The notes beneath the pieces were generated by a model. It made no database searches, was not told the origin of the DNA, and was given only the letters and a program-made list of their open reading frames with translations. Positions 37,262 through 47,911 of a stretch of DNA of 64,000 nt are shown piece after piece. Source of the DNA: Cheiracanthium punctorium (Eukaryota > Arthropoda > Arachnida > Araneae > Cheiracanthiidae); contig JAWZYV010019936.1 of the NCBI GenBank assembly GCA_038373885.1, positions 558,001 through 622,000 of the forward strand, given 5' to 3'. The position numbers and the translations under genes were made by a program. The stretch's first letter is position 1, and every line of letters starts with the position of its first letter.

Positions 37262-38330
37262 TTAAACAGGTGTTACTACTAGCACTAATTTTCCATTTCA
37301 GGTGTTAACTTAATAATATATCAGAAGACTTTAAACTATTATTAATTACGTTACATTGTGATTCGTCGTTCCTATATCAATAGGACTTTAATTTAATTTG
37401 ACCATAGTACATTCCACATGATTTGATTATTTTTACGCTTTCTAGAGTTCTAGAATTTTTACTATCAGTAATAAGTTATTTTTTTAATAACTTACAACTA
37501 TTTCAGTTAAATGGTTTCCTTTTTGCGAATTACTCATTACTAAATGATTATCTCTTTAAATGATTGTCAGTAATTAAAGAATTCCATTATCATTTAAAAG
37601 ATCATTTGATTTAATAATGAATGACGGACTTAATCTTGAGCTGAAAAATGGGTAATTTTTTTCACGTCTTTAAAGATGAGTTTTAAGTCTTAGTATCGGA
37701 GAAAACTACTTTTTAATTCATCAATAGAAAGAATATTAGAAAATATGAGAAAAAGGAACGTTCTGTACTAAAACATCATACTACTAAATACCGTATATTG
37801 AGGATAACATAACATGTGAAAAGTTGCTTAACATACTTTAAACTTTTACACCTCTGATCAACAAATTTGTTGAGGAACTCATTTATATTGTCAGCTTAAT
37901 AACTAATAAATATTTTATTAAAATTGTCAAAGCTTACAAATTTGCTTATCTAATTAGTGATAAAATTATAATGTGCTAGCTAAATGAATTTTCATTAAAA
38001 TGAAAGTTAGTATTGTGTAACTTTGAAAGATTCGATATTTCAAATAAAGTAGTTAAGTACAATGCATTTTTTAAAAACTCAAAAATAGCGTAGTCGCTTA
38101 AAAATTCGCTTTTAGAAAAATAGAAAATGTTGAACCTACGATATAATTCCAGACAGATTTCTCCCTCAATTATCAAAAAATAGAAATATCATTTCCATTA
38201 ATTTTTCAATCGTGGTTCCGGATTTAATGAATAACACAACAATAACAATCACAACATCTAGAATTCCCTTTTCTATTGGATTCTGATTTTACTTTCACGT
38301 CACTCACATAAAAATGCATGTAGGGTCAGA
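37262..38330. other. Intergenic, nothing recognised
   Basis: AT-rich, no supportable feature. Confidence 0.5.
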
Positions 38331-38400
38331 TGAGGAATTATGGGTCATTCGTCTTCCGGGGTAGATGGTGGTTACTAGCTTAATATCATCATCATCATCA

Positions 38401-38403
<3 letters not shown>

Positions 38404-38432
<29 letters not shown>
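38404..38432. repeat. (ATT)n microsatellite, preceded by (ATC)n
   Basis: About six ATC units at 38384-38403 run into about ten ATT units. Confidence 0.95.
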
Positions 38433-38989
38433 TTACAAAACAGCTAAATTCTGCCAAGTCATCCTTATACATTCTATTTTCTTATATCAAGTCAGAAACA
38501 ATGTAACTATGAAGCAAATAAGCGAAAAAAGGCGTTTTACAGCACTATAAAAACTTCTTTAAAAAAGATTGTCTCTGGAAATCATGATGTTTTTAAAGAT
38601 TCATGTCAATGAAACATTTTTGAAAAAACAATTTTTGGTGCTGTTTCTTAATTGTAAATGATTTAGGCTTTTCATACTTACATATACTTTTTCTTCATTA
38701 TTTTTAAAATTCATTTTTAAAGTTGTCGATTCATCCCCCGCTTTACTGGGGTAATTCTTGGTCAGGGTTTTTTTTTGGCATTTTAGGAGTATTTTTTATT
38801 TATTTTCTTATAAATAATATTAGTACTTACTGTAACTGTTATCCTTTACTGTAATATTATATTATACTGTAATGCTGTTTTGTACTTTCACACCATTCTG
38901 GCTCGCAAATGAATTCCGGCTTTGAAAAAATACAGTCAGCAATTAAGGAAGCACATCTAGAGTACTGAATTCCTAAATAAGAAGGCAAA

Positions 38990-39480
38990 TTAATACAAAA
39001 TAGACAGTTATAACAAATTAAACTTTCTTGGACCTTGTTACTTCAAGAAAGAAAGAAACAGAAGAGAAGCTAAATGAAAAGAACAAAAAGGAAACTCCAA
39101 AGCATAAAATTTAGACATCAGGAGAAACTTTGCTTGCAAGAAAGTAAAGATATAGACAGTCCCTGAAGGCAAAACGAGCTAACTTGGAACTGTTTAATGA
39201 TAAAGAACTGTCTAATGGCAATGAAATTAAGACTGAAGAAATTGCAATAAAATATTTGCAAATAAATTCCTTTTAATAAGATGCTGAATGGGCTGCAAGG
39301 AATCCATACTGTACTTGAAGAGCAGAAATATTTTGTTGCGTATTAGGATTATGACCCATTCTACAATGGGAAGATACCTTAAATTTTGGACAAGGAGAAA
39401 GTAGAAATGAAATTTCTGTAACAAGGTGCCGGAATTTTCATTGTCCTAAACAGGATGCTTTGAAATTAATTCAAAACAAA
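38990..39480 (+). pseudogene. Broken C-terminal remnant of a transposon protein
   Basis: Plus-strand fragments in shifting frames read KKETEEKLNEKNKKETPKH, KRANLELFNDKELSNGN, ILDKEKVEMKFL and CPKQDALKLIQNKCIY. A basic, lysine-rich stretch followed by an EVKFL-type segment resembles the tail of some pogo-related transposase proteins. I infer this from pattern only. Many stops and shifts interrupt it. Confidence 0.25.
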
Positions 39481-39535
39481 TGCATATACCGCTGGCCAGT
39501 TAATTTAAATGTAAATAATCCTTTTGTTGCTCATA

Positions 39536-40648
39536 CAGTAGAATCTCGCTACAACGATGTCCTCTATAACGATAATTCTCTCTATTACGATATTTTTTCA
39601 TAGTCCTGCTGAATTCCCTTTAGATTAATGTAAAACAGTTCTCTGTATTACGATATCCTTTAAAACGATAATTCTCTCTACAACGATGGTAATAATTATC
39701 CCTTACATCACAATAATTCTCTCTACTACGATATATTTTTTTTCTACGATTCATCCGAAGCTTAACTCATGCACACACATTCAAAGCTACACAAAGAAAG
39801 TCGAGGTAAAATGTGGTTGGAACGGGTTGGACCATCCTCTGCCAAAGAACGTCTTCTAAGTTTCGTTTTTCTGATGTAACACTATGGTAATGAGAAAGTG
39901 CATTTCTCGTTAGGTTGAAGGGCAGTTGGCATTTTCTGGATGACACATCTTTGATTCCTATCCCCCTCTTTAAAAAATCGTCAAGGATTCCTTTCACCGG
40001 AACTGATAAACGATACGTTCTTTTGTCTGAACTTGAGTAAGAATTTTAACCTCCGATAAATCCAATCGTGGTCGATTATTACACGAGGGTATTTTAAATT
40101 ATTTATGAGTTTTGTTTACTTTGAAGTTTGTTTAGTAAAAATCGAAAGCAAATATCTATCGAAGTGAGATTCAACATCACAAAAGTTTTTGATAAAGGCA
40201 TGAAGAAAATTAATAAGGATAAATTAATGGGTATGTATTTTCAATTAATATCTAATACATTTTAAAAAACGCTTTTGCGGTATTCAGGTACTATTTATTT
40301 AGACATTATATATTTGTTATTCAAATATGCTATAAATATTTATAAGCTATATCTCCTCTAGAATCCCTGGCGAGGCGACAAGGGTATTTAGCTAAAATTT
40401 GTGAGGGTTGTGAAAATTACTAAAAACTATAAACATGTTTCTCTCCTTTTATTTATTATATATTACTTACGAGGGTGTGCTGAATGAAAACAGAACACTT
40501 TCTGGTGACACCGCAGGGTATGGGATATATCAAGAACAAAAATCAAAAATCTTTTCGTTCCAATATCGATTCTCTCTTTAACGATAATTCTATTTACAAC
40601 GATATATTATTTTGACCCCCAAAATATCGTTATAGAGGGATTTCACTG
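39536..40648. mobile_element. Non-autonomous pogo/Tigger-like element
   Basis: The ends CAGTAGAATCTCGCTACAAC and, inverted, CAGTGAAATCCCTCTATAAC go on to GATRTC/GATATT. TA flanks both sides (39534-39535, 40649-40650). CAGT...CTATAACGATA ends are typical of the pogo/Tigger group. The motif AACGATAATTCTCTCTA recurs several times in the left 200 bp and once, inverted in context, at the right, as subterminal repeats. No transposase is recognisable. It lies inside the element at 38332-41107. Confidence 0.75.
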
Positions 40649-41739
40649 TAGTAACATAGGATGAACATAGTATACAAATGATACAAGAAATTATGTCGGA
40701 AATTGTGAACTTGGAGCGAAAACACTGTAACAGGCTCGTAAAAATAGTCTTATATTTATTATTTTTTTTTTAATTTTTTTTTTTCTTAAGAACACATTCG
40801 ATGAATAAAAATCGTTTCGTGTGCTAAATAATAACTTAAAATATGTTTTTACTTTTGATATGCATGACTATAAAAGAAAAGGGGTGACCCATATTTATCC
40901 CATATGTGACCCATAATTACCCAAATCCGGGGTAATTCCTGGTCATTCAATAATTTAAATAAAATAAATAGCAATTCAGTTTTAGATAAAATGGTTATTT
41001 GTATAACGTCTAAATTATTTAAAATTACTTCATGCTAAATTAAGTCATTTTATCTTTCATACTTCAGAAAAATTTAAGATGTTATTGTTTTTGACCCAGA
41101 ATTCCCCGTTTTACGCTATAAATTTAAGGCTATGTACTATATTCAAGTCAGTTTACCAATTTCTCTGCAGATTTTAGTTTAGATAAATAAAAGTAAGTTT
41201 TATTTAACAAGTTAAACGCATTTATTCCTGTAAAACTGCACAAAAAATGTAAATGGCAAACATTAGATGTGTGTCTTCACCTAAAAATATGAATTATGAT
41301 GCAGTATTATGCGCTGTGATCAGAGTGAACACAGCACTTGATTGAATGCAGTATAAATATATTAATATTGATTTATAGTGAAACCTACGTATTAAGATAG
41401 AATGGCGAACTGAAAAAAATATTCGTTACACGCAGTTTATCCATGTAGGCAAGTTGCGACTTTCCGCATTATTTGAGCACTGAAGGTGTTTAAGGACATA
41501 AGCAACATAAATTTGCTCAAATTTTCGAGTTTTCAATTATAGGCCTTAAAAATAGAGCAGTCTGGGAGGATTCCATACATATATAACACTGGGGAACAAT
41601 TTTTAACATAATTTCTGTTCAGTTCAATTTTTAAGCTGTTTTAGAGTCCAATGGGCACACTGATTACAAAACTGTTGTTAGTTTTCTTCGATCACGTCAA
41701 GTTTTGTCTCTACGCCTACCTTCTCTTCACTATCCGGAA

Positions 41740-42897
41740 GAGCGAACTTCGTTCACCGGAAACACTGTTGCTGTGACCCTAATGTCGAAGATTTTGAAAT
41801 TGATGAGCAGCATGTGTTAAATGATTTGGGGCTATCCAAAAAAGCTTAAGAACTGTTAGCTTTAACAGTTCTTAAGCTGAAAAAGGCATGAAAAAAATGC
41901 ATGAAAAAAAAATTGCTTGAAAAAGGAGCTAAAGTACCCTACTTCTGGTACAAGAAAGTGCATTTCTGCAATACATTCGAAGTGATAATGGGTTTGTACA
42001 TTGCCATAACATACATGGTTTAAAGGAAGAGTTGGGAATTTCAGCTCATCCATAGCTCAAAGCGGAGCTTAGAGTGTGTACTCCTCCACAATGGAAATTT
42101 ATTTGGTGCAGTCCCAATAGGTCATTCAATACGTTTGCATGAGGAATATGAAGACATAGAGTCGTTGATTTGTTGCAATACCACATGCACCAATGGATCA
42201 TCTGTGTTGATCTTAAAATGGTCTGTTTCCTCCTTGGCCAGCAACGTGGATATACCAAGTATCCCAGCTTTTTTGTGCATGTGGGACAGTAGAACTCGTG
42301 AGAAGCGAGGGTGCAGTCGAAATGGCCGCCAAGATATAACCCGAAACCTGGTGATCCAAACATTCTTCATGAGCCACTTGTCAACAGAAAGAACATAATA
42401 TTTCCACCTCTGCATCATGAAGCAATTTGTTAAAGCTTTGTCAATTGAAGGAGACTGTTTCGGCATTTCCTATCCTGTCATTTGAAAGATAAAAGCTGGT
42501 GTGTTTGATAGTCCACGGATTCGCCAGCTTCTTAAGAAGAGCTTTTCATCGGAACAATGACAGAATGCTTGGTTGGCATTCAAAAACATTGTCAAAGACT
42601 TTCTTGGAAATACACGAACACAAAATTACACCGAAATTTTCCAACAGCTCTTGGAGAGCTTCAAAATGCTTGGTTGCAACATGAGCATCGTTGCATTTTT
42701 TACGTAGCCATCTCGCCGACTTCCCGAAAAATCTTGTTGAAGTCAGTCATGAGTAGGGTGAGTGATTTCATCAAGATTTGAAGATCATGGAATCACGCTA
42801 TCAAGGTGGGATCTACATATGATGGCTGACTATTGTTGGAGCATAAAGCAAGGATGTCCACAGATTAAACATTCCAGAAAAAGCTACAAACAAAAAT
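41740..42897 (+). pseudogene. Transposon protein of the FHQD/MMADYCW type, many frameshifts
   Basis: Joining plus-strand frames by eye gives, in order: NVEDFEIDEQHVLNDLGLSKK, SKRSLECVLLHNGNLFGAV, PIGHSI-LHEEYEDIESL, IPAFLCMWDSRTREK, PLVNRKNIIFPPLHH, KQFVKALSIEGDCF, GVFDSPRIRQLLKKSF, WLAFKNIVKDFLGNTR, LGCNMSIVAFF, FHQDLKIMESRYQGG, MMADYCWSIKQGCPQ. The same ordered blocks, including the FHQD...MMADYCW box, occur in an uncharacterised protein that is highly repeated in arthropod genomes; I recognise the pattern but know no accepted gene name. At least five frameshifts or stops break it. The short open frames on the minus strand across this block are shadows. Confidence 0.75.
41843..41878. repeat. 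Perfect 16-bp palindrome inside the pseudogene
   Basis: AGCTTAAGAACTGTTA, a 4-nt loop GCTT, and TAACAGTTCTTAAGCT. It lies where the protein reads GLSKKA then a stop, so it is a templated inverted duplication that helped to break the gene. Confidence 0.9.
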
Positions 42898-42905
42898 TTT
42901 TGCCT

Positions 42906-43085
42906 TAATATGTATGTTTACCACTTGGTAAACATACTATGTGTTTCTATGTGTATTCTATGTCTATGTGTTTCTATGTATATGTGTGTATGTATATGTG
43001 TGTTTCTATGTATATGTATGTATATGTGTTTCTATGTCTATGTCTATGTGTTTCTATGTCTAAGTTTTTCTATGTGTATTAATGA
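42906..43085 (+). repeat. TATG/TTTCTATG microsatellite with a hairpin at its start
   Basis: Begins with a hairpin, GTATGTTTACC-ACTT-GGTAAACATAC (about 42911-42936), then alternates TATGTGTTTC, TATGTATATG and TATGTCTATG units. The 62-aa frame here is just repeat translation. Confidence 0.9.
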
Positions 43086-43887
43086 ATTTAACTTGTAGTA
43101 ACTATATATTTAGCAACTTTTCCCTTTATTTTTCTTTTTATGCACATTTTGGGGGTACCCTGTATCGTAAAAAGTTGACATGACAGGCAAAAACTACAGT
43201 TACTTTCATTCAGGGGCTAAAAGTGATTCAAAAACAAGTCACTCTAAGACAACAAAATTGCTGTTCCCCAGTGTAATTTTTGTGGTTTGGAATATATAAA
43301 CACTCAAAATATGGCTTTTAAAACGTAAACTAGCATGGTTTGGCTGCAATAAAGCTGTAGTTCACATTTTTCTCACAATGCGTGTTTGTTTGTTTTGCTG
43401 TTTTTTGCACTTTTGTACACTTCTATAAAAATATGTTTCAGATAAACTTTTGGAACTTTCCAAAATTGTTTACCTAACTTGTTTATTAAAAATATCTAAC
43501 ATTAGAGATCAGAGTGATAAAATTTTTAAAATAATGGGGTTTTTGTTGCTTTAATTTTTAGGAATGAAAACAGCAAAAGTTTTATTAAAATATTTTTAAT
43601 TTCATTTCTGTTTAACCAAATCGCTTCTTATCATTCCCAAATACAGGGTGCGCCAAACGTTCGTGCAAACTTTGAAAAATGATTAAAAAAGAATAAATGA
43701 TGGTAAAAAAAGTGTGGTTTGCACGAATGGCATCAGAAAGAGGGTGGATTTTTTTTAACTTACAGAACAAAAAAAGAAAAAAAAATGACCGATGGGTGGG
43801 GTTGCTATGCTTACACCAAGATTATTTATGCAAATCAGGCTGTCAATAAAACAGTTAAATGCACGTGGACTTTTGAATCGATGCTGT

Positions 43888-43973
43888 CGTTACAGGACAA
43901 AGCGTTGACTATCAAGCTCTTTTATAAGAATGGAGGAAATTTCGCACTGCAAAATAAATCTTTGAAAATATAG
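43888..43973 (+). pseudogene. N-terminal HTH scrap of a DUF4817-type transposase (tentative)
   Basis: The last part of the plus-strand frame reads MLSLQDKALTIKLFYKNGGNF and then ALQNKSLKI before a stop. The S-Q-KA-LVKLFY-NG pattern is how the DUF4817 helix-turn-helix domain begins in many arthropod mariner-type transposases. Nothing of the catalytic domain remains. The methionine at 43719, inside the inverted repeat, is probably not a true start. Confidence 0.4.
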
Positions 43974-44109
43974 AATGGTGTTTCTGCTCATTTTAAATGC
44001 ATACCTCATTTGCATTAATTTGCTTCACATATTCAAAATTAGGAAGAACAAGAACAGGAGTTAGAACAGGAATTTAGAATTAGCGATTATTCGTTTTTCC
44101 AAAACAGAA

Positions 44110-44898
44110 TAACTAATTGGAATTGATTTTAAAAGCGTCATCTTGGCATTAGGTACGATCTGACAAAATGGTATCTTTCCAAGCAGGATGAATCTAAACC
44201 GCGAATTTAAAAATGTTACAACTCAATATCTTGAAAATGGAAAATAATTAAAATGCAGATTATTTTAAAGCCGGTTTGGTCCAGCTGGAGTATTTGCTAC
44301 CAGTAGAAATATTTGGTGGCGTTAACTGTACCATTATAGCAGTTAATATACTGTTTGGATATTTGCCAGCACGGCGAGATGATATAATTCGTGGTGCTAA
44401 ATACGCCAATCTGCAAAGGATTGTGTAATATATGGATAAAAGTTTTCCGGGAACCTTAAATAAGCAGTAATTATAGGTTGCAAGCATGTGTAAATCGCCA
44501 AATAATAAAAAGTCGCCATTAGTAGGAAGCTATCCTAGCTGTTCCGTAGTTTTTATCAAAGAAAACATACGAAGTATTGTTTTCTTACAGTTAAATATTA
44601 ACTATATATATACGCAAGTCGCCAAATTATGAAAATTCGCCAATAATTGGCCAATACACAAAGTGTTCCAAGGGTTTTAAATAATTAAAAATAGTGCAAA
44701 ATTTAAATTTTTATGTTCCAAGCAACATGCAAGAACCAAGCAATGTGTAGCTCAGTAACATTCAATCTGATCCAACCTCTGGGTTTTGTTTGTTGAAATT
44801 ATGCCTTATTTACGAATAAGCCTTATTAGGGGCCGAATGCCTCATACGAAAAGCGAGCGTAGAGAGTCTACGGGCCTTGGCCCTTAGTTCTTTAAAAA
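44110..44898 (+). repeat. Dispersed repeat R3, copy 2
   Basis: Ordered matches to 22240-22985: GCATTAGGTACGATCTG, GTAGAAATATTTGGTGGCG, CGGCGAGATGATATAATTCG, TGCTAAATACGCCAATCTGC, TACGAATAAGCCTTATTAGG, GAATGCCTCATACGAAAAGC, CTTGGCCC-TAGTT. Homology stops where the inverted repeat of the surrounding transposon begins, so R3 either inserted into or was captured by it. Confidence 0.75.
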
Positions 44899-45182
44899 AA
44901 TCCACCCTCTTTCTGATGCCATACGTGCAAACCGGAAATTTTTATCATCATTTGTTCTTTTTTAAAGATCTTCTACAGTTTGCAAGAACTTTTGACGCAC
45001 CCGGTACTATGCTTTCGGATACCATACCAAATTTTAAGGTGATGAACTCAATAGTGTTTTAGAAAAGTGTACCAGACTGACATACCGTTCAAAAACTTTC
45101 ATAGAGATATGTAAAAAGTTAATTAGTTCTTCAAAATTGATTTATGATTCAATTCAATTTTTTTTATCTTATATATAGACTA

Positions 45183-46487
45183 CTAGCTGAAGTACCCGTC
45201 GTTGACGGGTTAGTACTGAATGCAAATTTCTAAAAGCAAGAACTTTCGTCAGCATTGTTGGAGTACACAGAATGGATGTAGTATGTTGCCAAAGGAAAGA
45301 AAGCGCAATTATAATTTTTATGTATTGTTAAAATATTACAGGTTAGAGAATAACTAAGTAATATCATTTCATTCGCTTTAGTCGTAATTATGGGATGCGC
45401 GAACGAATATTTACACATATTCAAATAATTTTCGCAAAATCTCAAAATCTAATCAACATTTTTGAAAAATTGTAAGCCTAGAATTTACGTTGAGTGACAA
45501 CCTATCATGTTACCCAATTTTGTTTAATTCCCTGCTGTCTTTATTTCGTGATGCTGGAACAAACATTTTAGCATTTTTAAACGATTTTCACAAAATCTCA
45601 AAATGTAATCAAAATATTTTTAAAATTCAACACCTATAAATTAACATTAGCAACTACCTATCATATCACCAAATTTCGTATTAGTCGTTATTACGCGATG
45701 CTTGAAAAAATATAACCGCATTTTGGGAGAATTTTCACAAAATCTCAAAATCTAATAAAAAGTTTAAAAAATTGGACACCTATACTTTATGTTGAACAAC
45801 AACCTATCATGTGACCAAATTTCATATCATTCGCTTTAGTCGTTATTACGTAATGTGTGAACAAAAATTCACTCAGTTTGAAACGATTTTCGCAAAATCC
45901 CAAAATCTGATCGGGTTTTTCTAGATGCTTATAGTTTAAGGTGACCACCTATCATTTCACCAAATACCATTTTTTCACCTTTGCAGTTATTACGTGATGT
46001 GCGAACACAATACGCAGTGTGAAACAATTTTCGCAAAATCTCAAAATCTAATCAAGATTTTTTTTAAATTCGACGCCTATGTTTTAAGTTGAGTGACCAC
46101 CTATCATGACACCCAATTTCATATCATTCGCTTCTGTCGTTTTTACGTGATGCTTGAACACAAATTAACACAATTTGAAACGATTTTCGCAAAATCTGAA
46201 AATCTAATCAATATTTTTTAAAAATTCGACGCCTATGTTTTAAGTTGAGTGACCACCTATCATGACACCCAATTTCATATCATTCGCTTCAGCCGTTTTT
46301 ACGTGATGCTTAAACAAAAAAAGCGTCACGGACAGAATGACAGAATGACAGAAGGACAGAATGACAGACAGACAAACTTTTTTTTGAGGGTCGCATCGGA
46401 TTCCCGGGTGCTTGAAACGGATAGAAATCGCAAAATTTTTGAATTCCAAGAAATGTACAGACAAAAGTCTAATTTTATTTATATAGA
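45183..46487 (-). mobile_element. Non-autonomous Helitron (family 2), minus orientation
   Basis: On the minus strand it starts TCTATATAAATAAAATTAGA after an A (46488 side). It ends ACCCGTCAACGACGGGT, spacer ACTTCAG, CTAG, then T. Stem ACCCGTC/GACGGGT is perfect. Length is 1305 bp. It is a close relative of the copy at 47762-49076, in opposite orientation. No protein is encoded. Confidence 0.9.
45500..46300 (-). repeat. Six ~150-bp tandem units inside Helitron 3
   Basis: CTATCAT, followed by ACC-AATTTCATATCATTCGCTT, recurs at 45502, 45658, 45804, 45949, 46101 and 46257 (spacing 145-156 bp). Each unit also holds CGATTTTCGCAAAATCTCAA and an AAATTCGACGCCTAT-like block. Confidence 0.85.
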
Positions 46488-47761
46488 TAATGTGTGTATA
46501 TACAGTGGACTAAAAATTTCCTTTTCATCTCTATTTTTAAATAAAATTCATGATGCTAAATCTTTGCGAAATTTGCCTCGATTTTTTCATCGAGATATCC
46601 CGTCTGTTCTTAATAAGTATCAAAATAGAAACAAAATCTATTCTCATATCACTCAGTAACACTTTAGTCCAAAATGTCCACTGCCACATTTTGGACACTC
46701 ATTTTAAAGGATTGATAACTTAGGTGAATAATTAAGATTGCAGAGGGGGGAAGCACATGAAATATGGAATTAATTACAAGGGTAGTCGAATGAAAACGAG
46801 AGTGATAGAAAAAAGTAAAGAAGCTATCAATTATTTCAAAAGTAATTGCCGAAATCTATCATGGATTTATCCTACTGTGAAACAAGGTTTCCATGAAAAA
46901 ATGTTTGGGGTTGCCTACGAAGCCACAATTGTACCCAGGCGTGCACCACCTATTCGTTCGAAGAAAATCGACACATTTGACATGTGATACAATTTGCATT
47001 TGAATTAATCCCAAAAATTCATTTTTTTCTCCTTCTGAGGGTTAAAAATAGCGTTCTAGGCAGTTGCTCGTAAAAAATTATTATTGTTGTATGTAAGTTT
47101 AAAATGCACTGACTGATTAGGTATAGAATCGGGATACACACACCAAAAAAAAAGAAAAAACCTTATAGCGATCATCGCTGTACAAACGTTTCGCTGTATT
47201 TTGTGGTACAACACTTTAGGTGAAAAGGAAATAAGTCTCTTTAATTTTCATACCTTCAAGAGATGAAAAATCACTTCATTCTTCCGATTTAAAAAATCAG
47301 AATATTTATCCTTGTCACCACAGCAGATATGCTACTAAATATAACCAAGAAGCTATTCCTATGAATGTTATCCTGAGAAACGCAAAAATTTGCACAAGAA
47401 AAGTAGACTACAAAACGTTGTACTAAGTGTACAACTTCTTTTGCTTATACCTCATATTTTTTCGTTTTCAAAGTATAACTTTATCTTTGGCTTCCGGGTA
47501 ATACACTTGCAACAGGGAAGAAAAGATTCCAATGCCTCCAAAATTGGATTTGTAAACAGGACAGTTTTCTGCAGGCGACCTGTACAATACGTGTCACATG
47601 TAGCAGTAAGCCTTTTTCTTTTCCTCCACCGAAAATATCTGGTAAAGGATCAAGAGTTATTATTTAACAATATAATTTCTTGTGACTCTCTAACCTCAAT
47701 ATATCATACATGTTCTCTTGTAATGCAAAAAAAAGTCACAAATGCATATATATATTAATAA
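46488..47761. other. Spacer between two inverted Helitrons
   Basis: 1274 bp. It contains GTGGACTAAAAATTTCC (about 46505) and an inverted partner TTTAGTCCAAAATGTCCAC (about 46663), possibly a small decayed pogo-like MITE, and the first copy of repeat R2 (47465-47640). The 76-aa frame at 46757-46987 is not recognisable. Confidence 0.4.
47465..47640 (+). repeat. Dispersed repeat R2, copy 1 (partial)
   Basis: Shares CTTCCGGG, GCAACAGG-AAGAAA, AATGCCTCCAAAATTGGATT, TTCTGCAGGCGACC, TGTCACATG-AGCAGT and TTTTCCTCCACCG with copies at 50720 and 54375, same strand. Confidence 0.7.
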
Positions 47762-47880
47762 TCTAAATAAATAAAATTAGACTTTTGTCTGTACATTTCT
47801 TGGAATTCAAAAATTTTGCGATTTCTATCCGTTTCAAGCACCCGGGAATCCGATGCGACCCTCAAAAAAAAGTTTGTCTG

Positions 47881-47911
<31 letters not shown>

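Larger units (their letters stand above)
38332..41107 (+). mobile_element. Decayed DNA transposon with repeated GGGGTAATT-TGGGTCA motifs
   Basis: GAGGAATTATGGGTCA at 38332 and its inverse TGACCCAGAATTCCCC at 41092-41107 form plausible ends. Four more copies of the same ~17-mer lie inside, near each end: 38747 and 40929 in plus orientation, 40885 and 40907 in minus orientation. Such repeated terminal and subterminal motifs are common in DNA transposons. A broken protein remnant (38930-39480) and a nested pogo-like element (39536-40648) lie between the ends. The superfamily is uncertain. Confidence 0.45.
41586..43274 (+). mobile_element. CACTG-ended DNA transposon with decayed protein gene
   Basis: The ends are perfect 13-bp inverted repeats, ACACTGGGGAACA at 41586-41598 and TGTTCCCCAGTGT at 43262-43274. 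CACTG ends suggest the CMC (CACTA/Chapaev) group, but the target duplication is not clean. The plus strand carries an almost full-length, heavily damaged protein (41740-42897). A palindrome and a TATG-rich microsatellite have been added inside. Confidence 0.7.
43644..45004 (+). mobile_element. TA-flanked DNA transposon with ~115-bp inverted repeats
   Basis: The left end CAGGGTGCGCCAAACGTTCG runs to about 43760; the right end, inverted, starts CCGGGTGCGTCAAAAGTTCT and runs from 45004 back to about 44893. Both then share TTTGCACG-ATGGCATCAGA and GGGTGGATTTTTTT. TA lies at both borders (43642-43643, 45005-45006). TA targets and GGGTG-type ends fit the Tc1/mariner group. Inside are a short N-terminal transposase scrap and the R3 repeat copy at 44110. 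Confidence 0.8.

Noticed and set aside
42046..42466. Two overlapping minus-strand frames of 105 and 114 aa
   Set aside because: They are antisense shadows of the plus-strand transposon protein remnant, whose motifs are clear.
42910..43098. 62-aa Cys/Tyr/Val-rich frame
   Set aside because: Simple translation of a TATG-type microsatellite.
46757..46987. 76-aa plus-strand frame between the two Helitrons
   Set aside because: No recognisable domain and no supporting context.
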